From: Nocardia acidivorans NBRC 108247
Lineage (GTDB): Bacteria; Actinomycetota; Actinomycetes; Mycobacteriales; Mycobacteriaceae
Length of the DNA: 64,000 nt
Direction of reading: 5' to 3'
Assembly (NCBI RefSeq): GCF_001625085.1
Contig: NZ_BDAW01000057.1
Coordinates: 1-64,000 of the forward strand
Shown here: one piece after another, positions 58,942 through 64,000 of the stretch
How the letters are laid out: every line of letters starts with the position of its first letter
How positions within the stretch are numbered: the first letter of the stretch is position 1
Translations under genes and position numbers: made by a program
Notes under the pieces: model-generated
What the model was told of the DNA's origin: nothing
Databases searched by the model: none
Seen by the model: the letters and a program-made list of their open reading frames with translations, nothing else

Positions 58942-60897
58942 ATGAGTTCCACTCCGACCGCCGTCCCGACCGCCCCCGGTCCGGCAGCACCGACGCTGCT
59001 CACCGGGTTGTGGCAACGCAAGATTCCGCACTATCCAGACAACCGCACGCGGAGCTGGTATTTGTTCCTGGTGGTGATCGTCTCGGTCGCCCTGTATTAC
59101 CAGTTGTTCGTCTCCGGCGCGGTGGGCAATGAGCTCATCGCCTACTTCCACCTGTCGTTCCGGTACTTCGTCGGAATCTTCATCGCGGGTGCGGCCTTCG
59201 GTGCCGCCGCGTCGGTGGTGGCCGGTCTGCTGGACCGGTGGGGGCGGGCCAATATCGTCGCCTACGGCACGGTCATCTGCTCGGTGCTCACGCTGGTGGC
59301 GGTGCCCGCGACCACCACCAAAGAGGCGTATCTGATCGTCTACTGCATGATCGGCATCGTCGAAGGTGCGGTTCTGGTGGCGACACCGGCGCTGGTCCGC
59401 GACTTCTCGCCGCAGTTGGGCCGCGCCTCGGCCATGGGTTTCTGGACGCTGGGACCGGTGCTCGGCGCACTGGTGACCACCGAGATCTCCACCCAGACGC
59501 TGTCCGCGCATCCGGATTGGCAGTTCCACTACCGGCTCTGCGGCATCATCTGCGTGGTCATCTCCATCCTCGGCGTCATCGGACTGCGTGAGCTGAGTCC
59601 GGCGCTGCGCGATCAGATCATGGTGTCGATTCGCGACAAGGCGCTCATCGAGGCGCGTGCCCGCGGTTTGGACGTCGATAAAGTCGAGCGCAATCAGTGG
59701 AAAGATATGCTGCGCTTCAACATTATCGGTTCGGCTTTCGCCATCTCGATGTTCCTCGCGTTCTTCTACACCATTGTGTCGTTCCTGCCGGTGTATATGG
59801 CGACCAACTTCGGATTCACCGCACAGCAGGCCAATGCCATGGGCAACTGGTATTGGATCGCCAATGCGCTGTCGCTGGTGATCACCGGTGTGGTCTCGGA
59901 TTATCTGAAGGTCCGAAAACCCTTCATGCTCTTCGGCGCGGTCATCAGCATCATCGGTGTCTTCGTATTCCTGGGCTATACCGATAAACCCGGGACGGAC
60001 TACTACACCTTCGCCGCGGTATTGAGCCTGATCGCGGTCGGCAGCGGTATCTGCTATGCCACCTGGATGGCCTGCTACACCGAAACCGTGGAGAACCGGA
60101 ATCCGGCGGCCACCGTCGAGGGGCTCGCGGTCTGGGGCGGCATTCTGCGCACCGTGGTCACCTTCGTGCTGCTCGGACTGCTGTTCGTGGTGACGGCGGC
60201 GGGCACGCTGGTGAATTACGGTCCACGGCTGCAAGAGATCTCGGCCAAATACCATAATGAACTCGCCACCATTCAGAAGGTCGGCGCGGACACCATGGGC
60301 ACGCTGGGCGCCAATCCGAACGATACGGCCGCCCAGGTCACCGCACTGGTGAAATTGACCGGGGCCTCGGCCGCCGATGTGCAGACCACGCTCGCGCTCA
60401 ATGCGAAGTTCCCGCAGGAGTTGGCGACACTCCAGGCCATCGACACCGCGGTGCTCACCAAGATGATGTTGAATCCGGCCGATCAGGCGAGTGCCGCCAC
60501 CGCGGTGAGTCAGGTCGCGCAGAAGTTCAATATTCCGCCGGATCAGGCAATCGCGCGGATTCAGGCGGCGCAGAAGGTTCCGGTCAACGAGTTGGCGGTC
60601 GCCTCACAGGTCGGTCCGCAATTGACGGCGGCCAGCAATGATCTCAAGGCGGTGAGCAATATCCCGACCGATGATCAGAAGTTCCTGGCCGATCACGCCA
60701 CCGAGGCGCAGCAGGCCGCCGTCGATTCGGCGAAGCAGTGGCGGACCTGGTGGTGGATCTGCCTGGTCGCGCAGATCGCGTTCCTGCCGTTCGTCTTCTT
60801 CATGTCCGGTTTCTGGAGCCCGAAGAAGGCCGCCGAGGCCGCTGCCGCACACGATGAGGCGGTGGAACGCGAGATGGAGGCGCTGTCGCTGCGGTGA
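58942..60897 (+). CDS. MFS transporter with large helical insert before the last span
   Basis: A 651-residue major facilitator. About eleven spans lie in residues 30-420, with the MFS loop LLDRWGRANIV and, in the centre, KVRKPFMLFGAV. After LLFVVTAAGTLVNYG comes an insert of roughly 170 residues (425-595) rich in Ala, Gln, Leu and Asn, predicted helical. A final span follows (WWWICLVAQIAFLPFVFFMSG). Typical members have about 430-450 residues. Neighbouring genes suggest an aromatic or apocarotenoid substrate; this is inference. Confidence 0.85.
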   Translation: MSSTPTAVPTAPGPAAPTLLTGLWQRKIPHYPDNRTRSWYLFLVVIVSVALYYQLFVSGAVGNELIAYFHLSFRYFVGIFIAGAAFGAAASVVAGLLDRWGRANIVAYGTVICSVLTLVAVPATTTKEAYLIVYCMIGIVEGAVLVATPALVRDFSPQLGRASAMGFWTLGPVLGALVTTEISTQTLSAHPDWQFHYRLCGIICVVISILGVIGLRELSPALRDQIMVSIRDKALIEARARGLDVDKVERNQWKDMLRFNIIGSAFAISMFLAFFYTIVSFLPVYMATNFGFTAQQANAMGNWYWIANALSLVITGVVSDYLKVRKPFMLFGAVISIIGVFVFLGYTDKPGTDYYTFAAVLSLIAVGSGICYATWMACYTETVENRNPAATVEGLAVWGGILRTVVTFVLLGLLFVVTAAGTLVNYGPRLQEISAKYHNELATIQKVGADTMGTLGANPNDTAAQVTALVKLTGASAADVQTTLALNAKFPQELATLQAIDTAVLTKMMLNPADQASAATAVSQVAQKFNIPPDQAIARIQAAQKVPVNELAVASQVGPQLTAASNDLKAVSNIPTDDQKFLADHATEAQQAAVDSAKQWRTWWWICLVAQIAFLPFVFFMSGFWSPKKAAEAAAAHDEAVEREMEALSLR

Positions 60898-60910
60898 CAA
60901 TGGCGACTAT

Positions 60911-60930
60911 CCAGTACAGTTATTGAAGTG
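60911..60930 (-). promoter_or_regulatory. Putative HxlR operator over its own start codon
   Basis: Read on the minus strand, CACTTCAATAACTGTACTGG matches 17 of 20 bases of the site at 61814-61833 before the oxygenase gene. It covers the -10 (TACAGT, 60915-60920) and the GTG start of the regulator, which lies exactly 7 bases after that -10 (leaderless pattern). Autorepression is the simplest reading. Confidence 0.55.
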
Positions 60931-61791
60931 CAATCGAACTCCGTGGCCGCCACCTTCGACCTGCTCGGCGACCGCCTGACGCTCACCATTCTGCGTCTGG
61001 CCTTTGTCGAACACGCGCGGCGATTCAATCACTGGAGTGAGAAGACCGGGGCGCCGCCGGCCGTGCTGACCGCACGGCTGGCGGCGCTCGTCGATGCCGG
61101 GGTGCTCGAGCGCGACAGCGGCGAATACCGGCTCACCGAACTGGGATTGGCCACCTGGGAGATCCTGGTGTGCGTCTGGTCCTGGCAACGGGAGTGGACA
61201 GCCGAATGGTCGGTGCTCCCGGAGTTCGTGCACCTCGATTGCGGGCATCGCGGGCCGCCGGTGCTCATGTGCCGGGGGTGCGGGCGGACCGTGACCCCGC
61301 ACGACACCGATGTGGAGCTGGATCGAGATGCGCTGTGGCACCTCACCTCCGGACGTCGCCGCTCGGCTCGGTCGGCGGCGCCCGCGCAGGTCGACGCCCG
61401 TTTCGACGAGATCATGGAGGCCATCGGCGACCGCTGGAGCGCCGCGGTCACCGGGCTGGCACTGGCGGGCGTGCGGCGCTTCTCGGAATTCCGTGCGGCA
61501 CTGCGTATGTCGCCCACCACGCTCACCGAACGGCTGACCCGGCTGGTGGAGGCGGGCATCCTGCTCCGGCCCGAAACCGATGCGCGCGAATACCGGCTGA
61601 CCCCGCGCGGCCGAGCCCTGTTCGGGGTCTTCGCATTCCTGCTGGCGTGGTCCCATCACGCGCATCCGCTGAATCCGGAACCCGGGCTGCGGATTCGGCA
61701 TCGGGAGTGCGGTGCGGTACTGCTTCCGGCGCTGCGCTGCCGCGGTTGCGAGGCCGAGTTGGGCCGCACCGAGGTGCGGTTCGAGTCTTGA
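60928..61791 (+). CDS. Tandem-duplicated HxlR-family regulator
   Basis: A 287-residue protein made of two HxlR winged helices in tandem. Half one: FDLLGDRLTLTILRLAFVEH, then LTARLAALVDAGVLERDSGE, and cysteines in CRGCGRTV. Half two: MEAIGDRWSAAVTGLALAG, LTERLTRLVEAGILLRPETD, and CRGCEAEL. HxlR proteins normally act as dimers, so this could bind as a single-chain pseudo-dimer. Each half ends with a CxxC and a more upstream Cys, a possible zinc site. GTG start. Confidence 0.88.
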   Translation: MQSNSVAATFDLLGDRLTLTILRLAFVEHARRFNHWSEKTGAPPAVLTARLAALVDAGVLERDSGEYRLTELGLATWEILVCVWSWQREWTAEWSVLPEFVHLDCGHRGPPVLMCRGCGRTVTPHDTDVELDRDALWHLTSGRRRSARSAAPAQVDARFDEIMEAIGDRWSAAVTGLALAGVRRFSEFRAALRMSPTTLTERLTRLVEAGILLRPETDAREYRLTPRGRALFGVFAFLLAWSHHAHPLNPEPGLRIRHRECGAVLLPALRCRGCEAELGRTEVRFES

Positions 61792-61813
61792 CAGCCCCGG
61801 CTGAGACGCGTAT

Positions 61814-61833
61814 CACTTCATTAACTGTAGTGA
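61814..61833 (+). promoter_or_regulatory. Putative HxlR operator before the cleavage oxygenase
   Basis: CACTTCATTAACTGTAGTGA matches the site at the regulator's own promoter (17/20, opposite orientation). With the preceding T it contains an inverted repeat TCACT/AGTGA. It lies 43 bases upstream of the oxygenase ATG. Confidence 0.55.
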
Positions 61834-61875
61834 AATCACCGGGTCCGCGTGGTCCGGCCGCTGGAGGCGTAGCTC

Positions 61876-63336
61876 ATGCCGCTCAATGAAGAACTCATCG
61901 CACCCGCCGCCGAGGCATTGACCAATCCGTATCTGGAGGGTCCGTACGCGCCGCAGGGCGCGGAGATCACCGCGATCGAGCTCACGGTGCTCGCCGGTGA
62001 GCTGCCGGTGGACCTCGACGGGGTGTACGTCCGCAATGGGCCCAATCCGCAGTTCGCGCCGCTGGGCCGGTACCACTGGTTCGACGGTGACGGCATGCTG
62101 CACGCGGTGCATTTCGAGAACGGTCGGGCCACCTACCGCAATCGGTACATTCGCACCGCCGAGTTCGAGGCGGAGCGGGCGGCGGGCGCCGCGCTGTGGC
62201 GCGGGGTGATCGAACCCTGGGACGGCAATCCCGCCGGGGACCGGCGCGAGCGCAACTCCGCCAATACCGATGTGATCTATCACCACGGCAATCTGCTCGC
62301 GCTCTGGTACCGCGCGGGCAAGCCGTACGCCATCGACCCGGTCAGCTTGGAGACGCACGGGGTCGACGACTTCAATGGCACACTGCCGGGCGAGGTTTCG
62401 GCGCACGCCAAGGTCGATGAGCGCACCGAGGAGTTCCTGTTCTTCGACTACGGCATCAATGCTCCGTACCTGCGCTACGGTGTCGCCGACCCGACCGGCA
62501 AGGTCACCCACTTCACCGGTCTGGAGCTGCCCGGGCCACGGCTGCCACACGATATGGCGATCACCGAGAACTACTCGATCCTGATGGATCTGCCGCTCTA
62601 CAACGATCCGCGCGCGGCGGCAGCCGGTCGATTCAAGATCTTCTTCGACCGCGAACTGCCGAGTCGATTCGCGGTGCTGCCGCGCTATGGCGTTGGGGCG
62701 GAGGCGAAATGGTTCGAGGCCGCGCCCGGGTACATCTACCACACGGTGAACTCCTGGGAAGAGGGCGAGGAGATCGTCCTGATCGTCTGCCGCGTCACCG
62801 AACCCAGTCCGGTATCGGACCGCGCTCACCCGCTGGCGCAATTGCTCGCCTATCTGCGTCCGGAAGCCAAGCTGCACCGGTACCGCTTCAACCTGCGCAC
62901 CGGTGTCACCACCGAGACGCCGATGGACGATGTGAACACCGAATTCCCCGCGATCGACCAGGGCATCACCGGCCGGCGCGGTCGCTACTCGTATCAGATG
63001 CGCCTGTCGGTGGATCGCACCATGATCTTCGACGCCGTCATCAAATACGACTTGCTCACCGGCGCAAAGGAAACCGCGCCCTTCGGCGAGGGCATGTACG
63101 GCAGCGAACTCACCGTGGTTTCGCGCCCCGGCGGCAGCGGCGAAGACGACGCGTACCTGACCATGTTCGCCCACAACAATCACACCGGTCTGGCCGAAGT
63201 CTGGATCTACCACGCCGCGGACATCACCCGCGGCCCGATCTGCCGGCTCGGCATCCCCACCCGGGTTCCGCTCGGTTTCCACGCCACCTGGGTCAGCGGT
63301 GATCGCATGCGCGCGGCCGCCCAGCCGATCGCCTGA
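61876..63336 (+). CDS. Carotenoid/lignostilbene cleavage oxygenase (RPE65 family)
   Basis: A 486-residue non-haem iron dioxygenase that cleaves a double bond in carotenoids or stilbenes. Start motif VYVRNGPNPQFAPLGRYHWFDGDGM. The four iron histidines are in EVSAHAKVD, LPHDMAIT, IYHTVNSWEEGE and GFHATWVS. The length and the bacterial lignostilbene dioxygenase-like core fit an aromatic stilbene or apocarotenoid substrate. It is followed by a flavin oxidoreductase gene 14 bases downstream. Confidence 0.9.
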   Translation: MPLNEELIAPAAEALTNPYLEGPYAPQGAEITAIELTVLAGELPVDLDGVYVRNGPNPQFAPLGRYHWFDGDGMLHAVHFENGRATYRNRYIRTAEFEAERAAGAALWRGVIEPWDGNPAGDRRERNSANTDVIYHHGNLLALWYRAGKPYAIDPVSLETHGVDDFNGTLPGEVSAHAKVDERTEEFLFFDYGINAPYLRYGVADPTGKVTHFTGLELPGPRLPHDMAITENYSILMDLPLYNDPRAAAAGRFKIFFDRELPSRFAVLPRYGVGAEAKWFEAAPGYIYHTVNSWEEGEEIVLIVCRVTEPSPVSDRAHPLAQLLAYLRPEAKLHRYRFNLRTGVTTETPMDDVNTEFPAIDQGITGRRGRYSYQMRLSVDRTMIFDAVIKYDLLTGAKETAPFGEGMYGSELTVVSRPGGSGEDDAYLTMFAHNNHTGLAEVWIYHAADITRGPICRLGIPTRVPLGFHATWVSGDRMRAAAQPIA

Positions 63337-63350
63337 AAAGGACTGCGCCC

Positions 63351-64000
63351 GTGCCTAATCCGCACCTCAGCGTCAGCCTCCCGTACTGGCAGGACCGCGA
63401 CCCCCTCGACGCCCTGCTGGTGGCCGAAGCCGCCGACAAACTCGGCTATGACCGCCTCTGGCTCGGTGAAATGGCCACCTTCGACGCCTTCGCGCTGGCC
63501 ACCGCGATAGGCCGGGCCCCGGGCACGATCCCGCTCTGTATAGGCCCGTTGGCGGTTGCGGTCCGCACCCCGGCGAATATCGCCATGGGAGCGGCCAGCG
63601 TCGCCGCCCTCACCGGCCGCCGGGTCGATGTGGCGCTGGGCACCTCCAGCACGGTGGTCGTGCGCGATTGGCACGGCCGCGAAAGACGAAGCACCGCAAC
63701 CCACCTGGAGGAATCGGCGCGCATAGTGCGACAGCTCCTCGATGGTGAGAAGACCGAATTCGACGGTGCGGTAGAACGCTCCAATGGCTACCGCCTACGC
63801 CTACCGGCACCGGGGCGGGCCGTCGCGCGGTCAGCGCCTGAACTCGCCGAACTTTCGCCGCCTTCGAGTCGGCGCACCGCACTTGCCGATGCGTTGCGAG
63901 CATCGCCACAGGGTGACGAGAGTACATCGGAGAGCTGTACCGAATCGCGTTCGTTCGCAATGCGTTCCGGCGCTGCCGAGATCGGTGCGCCGGGGGCGAT
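63351..64000 (+). CDS. LLM-class flavin-dependent oxidoreductase (runs off window; 3' part aberrant)
   Basis: GTG at 63351 behind AAAAGGA opens a luciferase-like monooxygenase (F420 or FMN): LSVSLPYWQDRDPLDALLVA, GYDRLWLGEM, RTPANIAMGAASVAALTGRR, VDVALGTSS and ESARIVRQLL. After NGYRLRLPAPG (about 63812) the continuing open frame reads low-complexity sequence unlike the family, to the end of the window. Either the gene is broken there or the join is artefactual. Probably in one operon with the cleavage oxygenase. Confidence 0.7.
   Translation, partial: MPNPHLSVSLPYWQDRDPLDALLVAEAADKLGYDRLWLGEMATFDAFALATAIGRAPGTIPLCIGPLAVAVRTPANIAMGAASVAALTGRRVDVALGTSSTVVVRDWHGRERRSTATHLEESARIVRQLLDGEKTEFDGAVERSNGYRLRLPAPGRAVARSAPELAELSPPSSRRTALADALRASPQGDESTSESCTESRSFAMRSGAAEIGAPGA

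Noticed and set aside
58864..60255. 463-codon open frame antisense to the MFS gene
   Set aside because: His/Asp/Arg-rich shadow with no recognisable fold; the sense strand encodes a transporter.

Overview
The window is high-GC actinobacterial DNA. Several markers point to a mycolic-acid actinomycete, most likely Nocardia: a mycothiol-dependent formaldehyde dehydrogenase with its metallo-hydrolase partner, an MCE protein, a WXG100 remnant, a DUF4333 lipoprotein, XRE/DUF397 pairs, large SARP/AfsR regulators, a LysG/LysE pair, and two regulators that look leaderless. The genus is an inference from gene content. No rRNA, tRNA, CRISPR array, intact insertion sequence or prophage was seen.

Layout. 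1-0.93 kb holds no convincing intact gene. 0.93-3.5 kb is a minus-strand operon: small protein, polyprenyl diphosphate synthase, latex-clearing-protein-like haem oxygenase. 3.6-6.7 kb has small secreted proteins, an alpha/beta hydrolase and an ABC-2-type permease. 6.9-10.2 kb is a giant SARP-ATPase regulator. 10.3-14.3 kb holds small proteins, an XRE/DUF397 pair, an ECF sigma factor divergent from a SnoaL-like protein, and an L,D-transpeptidase. 14.4-18.8 kb has an orphan MCE protein and a second SARP/NB-ARC/TPR regulator, separated by a 9-bp minisatellite. 18.8-22 kb is disordered: a 13-unit phased repeat, a sigma-factor fragment, a divergent second EF-Tu, a broken purine nucleoside permease and an AT-richer patch.

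22-30 kb holds two overlapping ATP-grasp ligases, an acyl-CoA dehydrogenase, DUF5995, a GlsB-type membrane protein, an SDR, an AraC regulator, DUF1003 and a DUF6817-like protein. 30.1-35.1 kb is a two-component system divergent from a glycosidase-like lipoprotein and an endonuclease/exonuclease/phosphatase protein. 35.4-42.5 kb has an ABC1 kinase, an ACT-domain membrane protein, TfoX, YbdK, a zinc-ribbon membrane protein with N-terminal heptapeptide repeats, a frameshifted DUF4333 lipoprotein, and mscR with its MBL partner. 42.5-46.4 kb has lysG/lysE, a type VII secretion effector/immunity scar, a VOC protein and an M20 amidohydrolase.

46.5-57.2 kb is a complete-looking myo-inositol locus. 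iolG and a LacI repressor run one way; an iolE-like gene, an ABC sugar importer, iolC, an aldolase, iolB and iolD run the other. Palindromic LacI operators lie between them, and one sits at the start site of a clear promoter. 57.3-64 kb holds an unknown repeat-rich protein and a module of an MFS transporter with an unusual helical insert, a duplicated HxlR regulator, a carotenoid/lignostilbene cleavage oxygenase and a luciferase-like flavin oxidoreductase. A 20-bp site (17/20 match) occurs at both the regulator and oxygenase promoters.

The most interesting unexplained items are the phased 15-16 bp repeat, the polyprenyl synthase/Lcp-like operon, the divergent EF-Tu, the ATP-grasp pair and the HxlR-controlled cleavage module.
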